Made by a program: the position numbers and the translations under genes. A stretch of 44,956 nt of DNA from Paraphaeosphaeria minitans (Eukaryota; Ascomycota; Dothideomycetes; Pleosporales; Didymosphaeriaceae): the NCBI GenBank assembly GCA_015832175.1, contig WJXW01000028.1, positions 1 to 44,956 of the forward strand, in the 5' to 3' direction. Shown piece after piece: positions 12,931 to 26,033 of the stretch. A model generated the notes under the pieces. The model saw only the letters and a list, made by a program, of their open reading frames with translations. It ran no database searches and was not told the DNA's origin. Position 1 is the stretch's first letter, and the number at the start of each line of letters is the position of its first letter.

Positions 12931-13041
12931 GCGCAATAACCCCTATATATATAATGCTAAGGAATAATAATCATACTAAGTCTCTCCCTACATAACGTAC
13001 CTATTACTAAGATCCTTAAGGAGCCTTTAACTACTTACTAG

Positions 13042-14275
13042 TTAAAATTCTATAACTAAATTACAATCTACTACGTCCTCGTTAGAAAGCATCTCTAGAA
13101 ATAAGGGCTCTAGCGGCTCTAGATCTAATATGCACGCCTTATACGTTTCTACCATAGCTATTACGCTGTTAAAGATAGTATTATTATATTACGTAACTAT
13201 GTCTATTTACTGTTAGAGCTGCGCAACTGTTATGCCTTATTTAATATAGGTGTTAGATATAGAGTTCTATAGTAGTATTATAAATACGCCTATACTAAAT
13301 CTTACCTTAAGCAGACACTATCTTCTTCCTATATCTAGGCACTAACTAAATTCCCTCTACGCTATAGGATGTATTCCCTCGCTTAGTTCTTTCTCTTCTA
13401 TTATCCTAAATTCTTAAGCGAATAGAAGCTTTTTTGCTATAGATATATATCCTTTCTCTCTTCTACTAGATAGCATCTTCCTTTTCTGTACTAGGGCCTC
13501 TAACAATTTAAACTCTAACTAAAGTGCTGCCTATATCTAGCGCTGCTATATCTTACTTACTATACTAACTGCCTATCCCTACCTTACGCTCTTATATAGC
13601 GAATAGAACCTCTCTGTCTTAAATTATATAAAACTATTTTCTATAAAACTATTTTCTGTGAAACTAGCACTAGAGCTTTACAATAATACTATGCTACTCT
13701 TTAGTATAGTGTTGTATCTAGTACTGTTACCCTCTTTGTATTTAACTATATCTAGGAGTCTTTCTACCTTTTCCCTAAACAATTATAGGCCCTATGTGTG
13801 TTTTATTCTCTAGACCTACAACACTATCTTCTAATTACGTAGACACTTAGCTATACCTATAGTAACTGCTTGGCTTATTATCCCTTCCCCAATATTAACG
13901 CCTACCCCTAGTAGTTTATATATAAATATATAATAACATTCCTCTTCTCTATTATCTTATAATAACCCTACGTCTATGTATTATGTACATGGCATAACCT
14001 CTACTATTATGTCCACTAGCTAATGCTTTAGGTCTTAATTTCTATCCTTTGCTAAATAGCTAGTTGCATTTAATGTTTATTTTTATTTTAGAGGTAGTTT
14101 TATAGTAGTTACCTTAGTGTTTTCCTCTTTATCTAACTCTTCTTTACTATTACTTTATTGCGCTTAGTCCCTATAGACAGAGTGTAAGAAGCGTAAAAAT
14201 TCTCTCTTTTCTACTTATTTATATATCTATTACACTATAGACTCTAGTGAGCTACTTATAAATGCTTTAGCAGGA
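13042..14275 (-). pseudogene. Decayed unknown gene divergent from TLH, copy B
   Basis: Most readable copy of the unit's minus-strand gene, about 410 codons. It ends at a TAA read from 13,042-13,044 just after NLVIEF. Well-preserved pieces include LEPLEPLFLEMLSNEDVVD near the C-terminus and GVGVNIGEGIISQAVTIG in the middle. It is rich in Lys, Gln and Leu and looks mostly helical, possibly coiled-coil. Stops are TAG/TAA at former Gln/Arg codons, and the frame is mostly kept. The 5' end near 14,275 is approximate. Its presence in all three units next to the helicase suggests the two genes travelled together. No family recognised. Confidence 0.6.
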
Positions 14276-14504
14276 CAACCTATTATCTGTAAAATAGAAC
14301 ACTATAAAGGCTTCTAATTATAAACCTACTTATGTGCGTCTTATATAAAGGAGGGAATTAGACTACTATTGTCCTAAAGCACCTTAGCCTATAAGATTAA
14401 AAAATAGTAGGCTATAGTGTAGTGTAGTGTAAATATAACCTAGAATAATAAATATTACCTAGCGTTTATTCTCTTCTATTAGCACTAAAGTTTAGCTGTG
14501 TTAT

Positions 14505-16221
14505 TTAAACTGTAGATGTAAATTAAAATCTTTTACACTACTACTAACTATAGAGACTCCTAAACACATCTACTATAATAAGACTTATTACTTTATTACT
14601 TACGTACTATATAGATATGTAATACTCCTAAGTAAGGTGTTTTCTTAGTTTAATAAGGAGCATAGATAAAAAATAACTAGTAAAGAGAGGCGCGTTATCT
14701 AAGAAAGTGTTAACAAGCTTAGGAACCTTCACCCACCACTATAAGAGAAATACAAAGAATTTATAGTTCCTAACACTTTAGTACTAGCCTTTCCTAGCCT
14801 ATGTGTTATCCCTAACGCTTATTACTATTATTGCTGTACCTACGTTACCACTAGGTTCTCTGTAAGCCATAACGTGCACTAACACCTACGCTAAGAATAT
14901 AAACTCTATATTATAAACGTAGGCGAAGAATTAAGGAAACGCTATTATAGTAAGTAAGTAAAGGGCGTAGATTACTAATAGCTTTTCCCCTCTATGCCAC
15001 CTGTATTCTAAAACCTTTATCTTACTTATAAATTTATAGTTAAACTATCTACTAACTCATATAGCTCTAAAGCCACCACTAAAAGAGTTAAGATTACAGC
15101 TAAATCTAGCGTAGACCCTATACCTATGTCTGCTCCTACTAGTAGCAGATTTATAGATTAACTCTAGGAAGTGTTATAATAGGCTAAGAAAGCAAAGTAG
15201 GAGTAATTAGCAGCTATAGCTAGCGTACCCTCTATTTTTACAAATCCCTAGGTTACCTACATAGGTGTCCTATAAGTGTTTAGCAACACATCTATATAGG
15301 TAGAGGCTTTACGCTATATAGCTATACTAACTGCTATAGGTAATCTAAAGTTATATTATCTCTATATAACTATAAAGAGCATAGCTAGAATATAGTAGAA
15401 TATTACTAGCAAAGCCTCTTACTACGCCTATAAGAGAGTAATATAAGAGTATAAGACTAATGTTCCCTTTACTCTACTAGAGCTATACTAGAACCCTTAC
15501 CTCTACTACGCAGGACTGCTCTAGAAGATTTTTATCTTCTTCTACCATGTGTTAGTTAATAATATAGAGAAGCCACTAACGCTTTATTTATAGCCTTACT
15601 AGGGGTAGACCTGGTAGGATATTATAGAGTACTTGGCTTTAATAGATAACATCCCAGAAGTCTAAGAGAACTACACTAGAACTTAATTTACACTATTTAA
15701 AGAGCACTGCTATTACTTTTGGCTATCCCTTATAGAATAAATAAGTTAAATAGAGTATTTTGGGATTAATATGCCATTATTACTAGACAAAAGACAACCT
15801 ACTTAGGGAACACTATTATGTCCTATCGCGTTTAGATAGGAAACAAATAGGGTAAAGGTAACTACTAGTCCTACCTTCTCCCTACTAATTACTGCCCTAG
15901 GTGGATAATACTAGTATCTAACTAGGTTAGAACTAGACTATTAAAAGACGCTTTATATATTAATAAATTTACTATTTAAGATACGTAGGCGATCCTGTAA
16001 GATAAGTGCCTAAAGGCGAAAGAGCTGTAGAGTTATAACATTAAAGTAATTAAGGGTAAGGACTAGAATCCTAAGAGTACTAATATATTCTAGTAACACT
16101 TTATTAGTGTTGTTAATTTTAGTAACAACTATAAGGCGGGAAGGATTATTCTTGGCCTTAACTAGCTAACGCGGACCTACTATATATCTAAGCGCTATAT
16201 AGAGTTATAGTAGGACTGCCC
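14505..16221 (+). pseudogene. TLH helicase copy B, lacking recombinase-like and motor domains
   Basis: The N-terminal finger region (aligned with A ~1,120-1,700) and following sequence are present to about 15,760. They are joined directly to the C-terminal extension (A ~5,648 onward). The ~3.3 kb deletion removes the whole tyrosine-recombinase-like region and RecQ motor. The remaining sequence is also RIPed, so the copy is doubly dead. Confidence 0.8.
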
Positions 16222-16859
16222 TAATATTATTAGGACTAAGAATTCGGACCTAGTATTATCTATGCGCTAGTACGTGCGCACTGGCGCTAGTCTATAAACG
16301 GCTAGCCTACTAACGCGCTATCTTGCGTATTAATACACTATCTCAACGCACTATCCCGCGTACTAACGCACTATCTTAACGCGCTATCCTACGCACTAAC
16401 ACACTATCTTAACACACTATTATGCGCATTAATTTACAATTTACCATCTTAACCTTATACCCCTATTTATCTAGTAAGTGTAATTTCTGGCTAACTATCC
16501 TAACTGTAACTTTTAACTGTATAACTATACGACTTTACCTATAAACCATAAGCCTACCCTTTTACCTATATAGGGGACTTTTACGCATGTAGGCTACGAG
16601 GACTCCTCGCAGCACTACTAGGGGGTAGTTATAAAAGTTTATAGCACTATTATTATTAGGGCGAAAACTTTATTAAGAAGCCCTAAGAAATCGCACTATC
16701 TATAGGTTATACTAAGCCACTAAATAATTTCAACCCTATACTAGAACTAAAATTAGTATAACGTAGAATTATAAATCATGTAAACCTTTCTTAAGTACCC
16801 CTAATTAGTAAATATAACCCTCTTAAGTGTTACCTAGCTATTATACAAATCATTAACAT
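16222..16859. other. Spacer between copies B and C with 33-bp repeats
   Basis: The first part holds the 33-bp tandem repeat listed separately. The remainder is RIPed sequence with no readable frame that I trust. A perfect 13-base palindrome, CGAGGACTCCTCG, lies at 16,597-16,609 in a GC-richer patch. Confidence 0.5.
16311..16433. repeat. 33-bp tandem repeat, about 3.5 units
   Basis: Units starting TAA(T/C)(A/G)CACTATCT begin at 16,331, 16,364 and 16,397, with a partial unit at 16,311 and the next start at 16,430, an exact 33-base period. Each unit is itself two similar halves of ~16-17 bases (ACGCACTATCTTA / ACGCGCTATCCT), so the array grew from a shorter word. Confidence 0.85.
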
Positions 16860-16887
16860 CCCCTAGAAGCCGCTAACTACTTGCTAG

Positions 16888-18115
16888 TTAGAAACCTGTA
16901 ATTAAATTATAATACGCTAGATTCTTATTTAAAAGTATCTCTAGGAGCAAGGGCTCTAGCAGCTCTAAATCTAATATACACGCCTTATATATTTCTGCTA
17001 TAGCTATTACGCTTTTAAAGACAGTATTATTACATTACGTAACTATGTCTATCTATTACTAAAGCTGCGCAACTATTATGCCTTATTTAATATAGGTGTT
17101 GGATATAGAGTTCCTTAGTAGTATTGTAAACACGCCTACACTAAATCTTGCCTTAAGCAGACACTATTATCTCCCTATATTTAAGCACTAACCAAATTCT
17201 CTCTACGCTATAGAATGCGTTTCCTTAGTTAGTTTCTCCTTTTCTATTATACTAAATTCTTAAGTAAATAAAAGTTTTTTTATAATAGACGCGTATCCTT
17301 TCCCTCTTCTACTAGATGGCATTTTTTTTTTTGTACTAGGCCCTCTAATAATTTAAACTCTAACTATAGCGCTGCCTATATCTAGCGCTGCCATATTTTA
17401 CTTATAATACTAACCACCTATCCCTATTTTACGCTCTTGTACAGTGAATAGAACCTCTTAGTCTTAAACTATATAAAACTATATTCCGTGAAACTAGCAC
17501 TAGAGCGTTACAATAATACTATACTACTCTTTAGTATAGTATTAGCTATAGTACTATTGCCCTCTTTATATTTAACTATGTTTAGTAGTCTCTCTACCTT
17601 TTTTCTAAATAACTATAGGCCCTATGTGTGCTTTATCCTCTATACCTATAACACTATTTTCTAATTACGTAGACACTTAGCTGTACCTATAGTAACTACT
17701 TAGCTTATTATTTCTTCTCTAATAGTAGCGCCTACTCTTAGTAGTTTTTTTGTAAATGTATAGTAACGTGCCTCTTCTCTATTATCTTCTAATAACTCCG
17801 CCTCCTCTATATATTGTGTACATAGTACAACTTCTATTATTATATTTACTAGCTAATGCTTTAGCTTTTAATTTTTATCCTCTACTAAATAGCTAATTGC
17901 TTTTAATATGCAATTTTATTTTAGAGGCGCTTTTAGGGCCTCTACTTAAGTGTCTTCCTCCTTACCTAACTCTTTCTTACTATCACTTTAGCGCGCTTAG
18001 TCCCTATAGACAGAGTGTAAGAAGTGAAAAAATTCTTCCTTTTCTACTTATTTATATATCTATTACACTGTAGACTTAGGTAAGCTGCATAGAAATGCCT
18101 TAGTAGGAGGACCTC
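16888..18115 (-). pseudogene. Decayed unknown gene divergent from TLH, copy C
   Basis: Same gene as in copies A and B. The stop is read at 16,888-16,890 after LITGF. It is more heavily mutated than B, with more in-frame stops in the C-terminal third. The upstream end faces the helicase start across ~220 bases. Function unknown. Confidence 0.55.
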
Positions 18116-18334
18116 TTCTCTATAGAACTAAACACTATATAGGCTTTTAATTATAAACTCGTTTATGTACGTTTTGTATAAGGGAGGGAATTAGACTACT
18201 GTTATTCTAAAGCACCTTAGCTAGTAAGATTAAAGAATAGTAGGCTATAGTGTAATATAGTGTTTATATAACCTAGGATAATAAACGTTACCTAGTGTTT
18301 CTTATCTCCCCTTAGCACTAAAGTTTAGCCAACT

Positions 18335-21300
18335 TATTTTAACTACAGATATGGATTAAAATTAATTACACTACTACTAACTATAGAGACTCCTAAACAC
18401 ATTTACTATGATAAGACCTATTACTTTATTACCTACGTACTACATAGATATGTAATACTCCTAAGTAAGGTGTTTTCCTATTTTAATAAGGAACATAGAT
18501 AAGAGATAACTAGTAAAGAGAGGCGTATTATTTAAGAATGTATTAATAAGCTTAGGAACCTTTACCTACTACTATAAGAGAAATATAAAGAATTTATAGT
18601 CCCTAACACCTTAGTACTAGCCTTACCTAGCCTATGTGTTATCCCTAACAGTTATTACTATCGTCACTATACCTATATTGCCACTAGGATTTCTATAAGG
18701 TATAATATGCGAGGACACCTGCGCTAGGAATATAAACTCTATATTCTAAACATAGCTAAAGAAAGAAGGCAGCTCTAGTATAGTAAGTAAGTAAAGGGCG
18801 TAAATTGCTAATAGTTTTTCCCCTCTATGCCACCCCTATTCTAAAACCTTTATCTTACTTATAAATTTGCAGTTAAACTATCTACAAACTTATATAGCTC
18901 TAAAGCTACTACTAATAGTGTTAAAAACCTAACTAAACCTAGCGCAGTCCCTATACCTATTTCTGCCCCTACTAGTAGCAAATTTGCAGATTAGCTCTAG
19001 GAAGCGTTGTAATAGGCTAAGAAAGTAAAGTAGAAGTAGTTAGTAGCTATACCTAGTATACCTTCTATCTCCACAAATCTTTAGGTTGCCTACATAGGTA
19101 TCCTATAAGTGTTTAGCAACACGTCTATATAGGTAGAGGCTTTACGCTATATAGCTGTACTAACTACTATAGGTAATCTAAAGTTATATTATCTCTATGT
19201 AACTATAAAGAGCATAGCTAGAATATAGTAGAATATTACTAGTAAAGCCTCCTACTACGCCTATAGGAGAGTAATATAGAAGTATAAGACTAATGTTCCC
19301 CTTACTCTACTAGAGCTATACTAGAACCCTTACCTCTACTACGTAGGACTGCTCTAGAAGATTTTTATCTTCTTCTACTACGTATTAGTTAATAATATAG
19401 AGAAGCTACTAACGCTTTATTTACAGCCTTACTAGGAGTAGACCTAGTAGGATATTATAGAGTACTTAGCTTTAATAGATAACATCCTAGAAGTCTAAGA
19501 GAACTACACTAGAACTTAATTTATACTATTTAAAGAGCACTACTATTACTTTTAGCTATCCCTTATAGAATAAATAAGTTAAATAGAGCATTTCGAACTT
19601 GCCCTACTAACACTTATAGCGTTCCTAACACTTTTCTACAATAGAAAGGGTTTTCGAGAGGCGTACAACTTTGTAATAGATATATTAGCTATAAAGAAGT
19701 TCTACTATTTTATAGGCCTTTAGAAACTATAGGACAACCTTATCCATTTAAATAATATTTAGCCCTAGACTACTATAAATAGTATATAGACTACTGTTTC
19801 GCTTAATAAGGCTTCCCTTTTTATTACTAAGTAAGATAGCAACATATCTATAGAGGTAGAGAACTGTAATCTCACAGACACATTTAAGGCATAGGTATAT
19901 AACTACCTTACTATAGAGTATCCTACAAGCATGAGCTAGCTTATAAACACAGCACAGTTTATTAGTAAGTTCTAATATAGTAAGAACCTAGATGCCTTTA
20001 TACACTAAAACGGGGATACAGTTACTATGCGTAATATAAGAATAACCCTAGCCTTATTTATAATAATAGCTAGGAATAAGTATAAGGAGACCTTAAAGAT
20101 CCTATACTAGCTAACCTTTGTGTTTACTTATTTAGACCTTCTAAATATTCTATAGGAACTTCTAGTAGAGGAACTAAAAAATGTTACACTAGGCTTCTCT
20201 GTGTTTAGCCCTAATAATAGTAACCTTATGCACAGAGCTGACTTTGTTATTAAAAACCTAATAAAGGGGGTAGGTTAAGAAAGTTTTTTAACTACCCCCC
20301 TTATAAACCTACGTAACTTTACCTAGGTGCAGCGATACTATAACCTAGTATAGAAATTTCTAAAATATCTTCTTTGCCTAATTTACTTTACTAGTGGCTA
20401 ATCTAGCTATAGAATAGAAGTGCTTAGCGTTTAACTTAAGAATAGTTATGCTATAGGTATATATAACATCTTTCTATACAATAGTCTTATCGCGGTAGTC
20501 CTACAATACTATAAAGGGTACAACCGCGATAAGACTGTAAAGACTATATATAGATTCCTCCTAGCAGAGGTAGGTAGTCTCTTAGTGTGGTATATTTGGC
20601 TAGTCTAACTATTCTATCTAGTTGTCTAAGGATAAATAGGGACAGACCTTCGTAACCACTATTACGAGTAGGCGCAAAGTGTGCTCCTGTGGCCAAATAT
20701 AGTAGGAAAATAATACACTATATTATATATCCTTAGTTTAGCTATCTAGAGTGCTAGTCTTTGTTAGATTAGGTAGGAGATTAATATTAGCACCTTACGT
20801 TACCTTATAATTACTTTTGCCTACTAGTTTACTAGCTCTAAGATGCTTATTTAGGAACTTACTAAAGAGAATATAGATAATATTATAAACAAGATAGAGG
20901 CTAAAGCATAAGAAATGTAGGCTAAGCACCTACCTAAAATAGCCTACGCAGTATACGCACTTAATATATTAAAGATATTTACCTACTTATTTAATAATAC
21001 AGAGGCACACTTTAAGACGTTATAGAAATAGCATTACGCTATTTATTTTAGCTTAGTAGAAGCGTAGCTAAGTTTTAACTATTATAAGAGTATTATAGCT
21101 ACTACTTAACAGTAGAATACTAAGAGAAGCAATATTAATCTCCTATAACTGTTATAAGAGAACTTTAGATGCGACGCCTAATTTAGAGGTATATAGAAGG
21201 CCGCCCTATTAGCCATCCTTATAGGCGAAAGTGTAGTAGTGTATATTATAAGCACTAGAGCTAGTAAAAGTCTTCTCTTCATACTACTAGCCTACTATCT

Positions 21301-23530
21301 AGGCTATAGGCAGAGCCTTGTAATAGTGTTACTTGCAGTCTTATATATAAATATACTTTAACGCTGTGTAACCCTATGTATACGTGCTATAGTATAGAAG
21401 TAGGGCTTATGTAACAAGTAGGTGGCTATTATACTTATAACTCTAGAGAATATGGCTAGTAACAGTTTCTAGGCTTACGTACGTAGGTAGAAGTCGTTAG
21501 GCGTACTAGAGTAAATAGTAGTGAATAAATTTCACTATGTTATTCTCTTTAACATGGCATACTGCCCTCATCTTTACAACCTATATTAGTTAATATAGTA
21601 CGAAGTCCCTCTAACTTTACTTACTATAACCCTACCTCTAGATAATTAGCACTAAGCGTTTCGATTACTAGGCCTCCCTACAGATATAAACCCTTATAGG
21701 GAATCTACACCTTATAGTAATGTCTAATATAAGGTCTGTAGCATCCCACTCTTAATAAGCACTACAATAATAGACATAGTAGAGTACATATAATAGGCTC
21801 TATAAAAATTTAAGAAGGTTCTTATCTATATTAACCTTATTTTAATAGTAGATACCCTAGCCTAGGGCCTAGACTGCTTAAGATACTATAGCTAAATAGA
21901 AGAGGGCAAGAAGGGAACGAGCTTAGACCTATTCCTATAATAATTAGAAGGCGCTATAATTGCGACTAGCGCATTAATAGAAGGCCTCTATATCCTAGAT
22001 ATCTAGGTAGTTATTAGGTTTACTCTACCAGCCAGTCTAATTAGCCTTATACAAGAATTTGGCAGGGTTACCTAGGACTAGAAACTAGGCACTATACGCC
22101 TGGTGCTTAGTAAGTAAGTTCCAAATATACACTTTAATAAAGCTAGTTAGGATGCTTAGCTGGCTGTGCTAGCCTACGTATAGAACCCTACCTACTAACT
22201 AGTCTACTATCGCAGTATTATTAATCGTTATCTTAATAATAACAAGATAAGGAAGATATGCAAAGTATCTAAGTAGGCTTATAATGTATACTTAGACTTA
22301 ATTTACTTTCTATCTAATTTACCCTACGTGCAAAGTTTATTAATTACACTAGGAAGACTCTAAGGTGCAGTAAGGGGACTACTATAAAACGTGCCTTTAA
22401 CGCCTATTTAGGCTAGGTACGATGAAAACTCCTCACCAGCCTATATAATAGGTACCTAGAGTAGTAACTATTATGTTCTATTATCCAGAAAACGCCTACT
22501 ATTTCTAACACCTAGTTAATTAACTAGGCTAGCCAGCCTATAGACAGATTTAGGTCTCCTCCTAATATATATAGGAACTATGTTAGGTTCCCCTACTAAA
22601 CGTTTATTTACCCCTAGTTAGTTTTTCTCCAGCTCCCTAGTTACTATGCTAATTATATACACAGTAAACCTATATTAGAAGGCACTAGCCACGCCTTTTA
22701 GAGCAGCCTACTAAGAGAGGGAGCTAGACTTCTTTTAATATAGAATAGAAAAGGCTAGGAAGAGAAGAGGTAGGATCTTTAGGGAAGAAATACTAGCTTA
22801 TCTTAAATACTAGAGACTTTACTGTGTGGCTTACTTTATTAAACAGAAGCCCTTTAACCATAGCTAGGATTAATGTGCCATTATTACTAGATAAAAGACA
22901 ACCTACTTAGGGAACACTATTATGTCCTATCGCGTTTAAATAGGAAACAAATAAGGCAAAGGCAACTACTAGGCCTGCCTTCTCCTAGTAAATTGCTGCC
23001 CTAGGTAGCTTATACTAGAATCTAACCAGGTTTAAACAGGACTATTAAAAGACACTTTATGTATTAATAAATTCGCTATTTAAGATACATAGGCGATCCT
23101 ATAAGATAAGTGCCTAAAGGCGAAAGAGCTGTAGAGTTATAACATTAAAGTAATTAAGAGTAAGGACTAGGATCCTAAGAGTACCAATACATTCTAGTAA
23201 CACTTTATTAGTGTTGTTAATTTTAGTAACAACTATAAGGCAGAAAGGATTATTCTTAGCCTTAACTAGCTAACGCAGACCTACTATATGTCTAAGCGCC
23301 ATATAAAGTTATAGTAGGACTGCCCTAGCTAGGGAGCTAGTAGAACCCCTTCTATAATACTAATTTAAATGTAATGTAGACACAATAACAGAAGGTTTAA
23401 AGTGGGTAACGTATACTATAGGACTAAAGGAAATATAAGACTCTATATCTATTACATAGGGCATAAGTAAGGTAAATTAGGGGGAGAGGCTATCTTACAA
23501 ATATATTAGGGTTTAAAATAGAATAGAAGA
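18335..23530 (+). pseudogene. RIP-inactivated telomere-linked RecQ-type helicase, copy C
   Basis: Full-length counterpart of the copy A helicase with the same order: finger region (~18,400-18,720), central recombinase-like region (~20,390-21,020, including KHLPKIAYAVY near 20,928), RecQ motor (~21,180-22,110) and C-terminal extension to ~23,530. Motif II is further decayed than in A: DEFH of A reads NKFH here (~21,525), as expected from G-to-A changes. Many in-frame TAG/TAA. Transcribed toward the telomere, directly behind B. No part could give a working enzyme. Confidence 0.82.
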
Positions 23531-23635
23531 GCGTTAGGCACGCGTCTAGCATAAGTAGAAGTGTATTTATAACCCCTAGTAATAGTGATTAAATGCGTTA
23601 TAAAAAGAAGTAATGCTAAGCTAGAAAGACTACTT

Positions 23636-25380
23636 TTAAGGTATAAACATATCTACTAGACTTAGCTATAGTAAGTAAGCTAACATAAGCTTAGTGTTAC
23701 CTTCGCCCTTATTATCTCTACTATTCTCGCCCTTCTTATTCTTGCCCTTACCTTCGCCTTCCTCGCCCTCCTTACCCTCCTTGCCCTTTTTACTCTCCTT
23801 ACTCTTCTCTTTACTATTAGTAGCCTTCTCTATCTACGTAGGTAGCGTAGGTATAACTACCTTAATAAGTAGCGTATTCTTATTACTAATAGACTTGCCT
23901 ACTAACCTATCTACGCCTAATTACGTACTTAGCCTCTAGCTTACCTAGTACACCTTTAGGTTAACCTTCTTTACTACCTTTAGCTAGAGGTTCTACTTCC
24001 TAACGCGTAGCGTCTACTCCACCTACTTATAGGTGACGTCGCTAAGAATTAGGTACAAGAAGCCCTAGTTAAAGGTTTTAGCAGCATTATACTACTAAGT
24101 AGCTTAGTTTAGGCGCAGCTTCTACGTGTTCCGCGCTAACGTAGGTAGCTTATAGCTAAGAGGTATAACTATTTAGATAAGCGCAGTAATAGCTTTACTA
24201 TTATATTACTTAGGCAGCACCCCCTCTACTACTAGCTTAGCTATTTTATTAGCATAGGCACGCCTATAGAAGGCTATTACCTAGTAGTACTTAATATATA
24301 TAGCTATTACGTAGCATTTATAGTGCTTAACTAAATAGTGCGTAGTAGTAAAGGTTTTATCTACCGCACTCCTAGGTGCGTAGGATATAGTTTATATTAC
24401 CTATATAGTACCCGCTTCGCCTACTAGTAATGCCCCTAGCTAGCTAGAAATAGGGAAGGGGCTACTATAAAAGCGCTAGGTAGAGAGGAAAGCAGTAGTG
24501 TATTACTATATAGTCTTATTACTAAGCGACTGTGCGTAATTTAGTATATAGGTAGTAGTTACGTAGGGGCTGGCAGCTATAGTTATTAGGTTACGCCTCT
24601 TACCCTTATTATCTTCCTTCCTAATGTTTTACTTAAGGATTTAGGCAACGTTAGGCTTATTTTCTAGTATAATACTGTTATAGGCATTAACTTCTACCTA
24701 GCTAGTGTTTAGGGGAGGGCAAAGTAGACCTAGCTTAACTACCTTTCTACGCTGCTAGTAGGCTACCTACCTACGTTAGCGGTCCTATTTTACGCAGTGG
24801 TTGTTATAGGTTATTACCCTAATATAGGTGGGCAACGCCTAGGACGCCTGGCTCCACGTAGAAGAGAGATAGAATAGCGGTTAAGAGTGGACCCACTTAG
24901 TAGGCGGAGAGGTAAAAGTAGAGATAAAGGGCTACTACGTGCGCCTTAAAAAGGGCTCCTAGGCTAAAGGAGGCACCTTACTTAGGTCTTTAACGTTATT
25001 ATTATTAGCATCCTAACAGTTAGGATCTATAGTAAGTTACTAGGCAGTGGCGACAAAACGTTACTATATATTGTTAGGTAGCGTGTTAGGGGGGAGTATC
25101 TGGCAAATTAGACTAATAGTAGACAGGAGTAACAGAGTAATTAGAACTAGCTTATAGTAGCTAGCGTTATTAGGAAGTAACTATCTAGCGCTATAACAAA
25201 GGGTTTATAAGCTTTACTAGTATAGTAGAATAGTAAGCTAGCGTGCAAAGAGCTATTTATACGCTTTATTAAAGGGGTTATAACTAAAGTTACAAAGAAC
25301 GCGACTTTTAGCGGCTAGAGGAAAGCTATAGGGGCTACTATTATAGTAAGTAGTAGTATTCTTAAGGACAGCTATCTAAT
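23636..25380 (-). pseudogene. Decayed unknown gene with Lys/Glu/Gly-rich C-terminus
   Basis: On the minus strand one frame is readable for ~580 codons, from about 25,380 down to a TAA at 23,636-23,638, with stops at former Gln/Arg/Trp codons. The body includes STWSQAS (~24,860), YFYRRAYANK-like text near 24,260 and FLYLILSDVTYK (~24,050). The tail at 23,700-23,830 is a highly charged KGKEGKEGEEGEGKGK-type run, typical of a flexible nuclear protein. The opposite strand of that tail gives an 81-codon Pro/Ser/Leu open frame that is a shadow. The gene starts right where copy C ends. No family recognised. Confidence 0.45.
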
Positions 25381-26033
25381 ACATGTTTAAGCGGGAAGCA
25401 GTAGGTAAAATAGAAAGAGGTAGGATAGAAAGTAGTAGGTAGGAAAGATATAGTAATACACTAAGCACTTATACTTATACTCTACTGCACATTTATAACC
25501 TACGCGCTATTATAATTAACACTTATAATACTACTAAAGCATTTAAACTAATAGTAAACACGTAAACTAAGGTAAATTAACTTAACGTAAGCTGGCATTA
25601 AGTAATAGTAATTTATAATAATTTAGGCGAGGTAGTAAGGTGCAAATCTCTAAGATATAGTACTATAAAGCGCCAATCTATATACTTATATTAGACTAAC
25701 CATTTAAACTACACACAAATTGTGTCTAGTTTAAATAGTTATTTATAAGTAAGCGTACTTCCTCTTATATTAAGCGCAGCTACTTAGCATAGCATATAAG
25801 AAAAGAAGTATATAAACGCAGAGCTAGGCGTATCTCTAAGATATACTACCACGTTTATTAACTTATAGCTAGCTCCCCGCCAACCTATATAGCTAAAGCC
25901 AGCATAGATAGGACTAATATACACAAACTAATGCAAATTAACGCGAATTAATAGAAAGTAGCGTAGATTGGCACTAATTCTATAGCGATTATATAGAAGA
26001 TAAGGACCTAGATAGGCCGCTTGTAACTTACCA

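Larger units (their letters stand above)
13020..16221 (+). repeat. TLH repeat unit copy B, internally deleted and 3'-truncated
   Basis: The left part matches C from about 16,860 and A from base 1 (B 13,365). At about 15,761 the match jumps from the position equal to A ~2,375 to A ~5,648, so ~3.3 kb are missing. Similarity resumes to about 16,221 (A ~6,110) and then stops before the last ~320 bases of the unit. Confidence 0.88.
16860..23632 (+). repeat. TLH repeat unit copy C, full length
   Basis: Complete ~6.77 kb unit. Its left border is shared with B (~13,020) and its right border with A (both end within GCTAGAAAGACTA). It contains the minus-strand unknown gene and the plus-strand TLH helicase. 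C and A are close in sequence, and nearly all differences are transitions. Confidence 0.9.

Noticed and set aside
23694..23939. 81-codon Leu/Pro/Ser open frame, plus strand
   Set aside because: It is the complement of the Lys/Glu/Gly-rich tail of the minus-strand relic, whose frame continues for ~580 codons.
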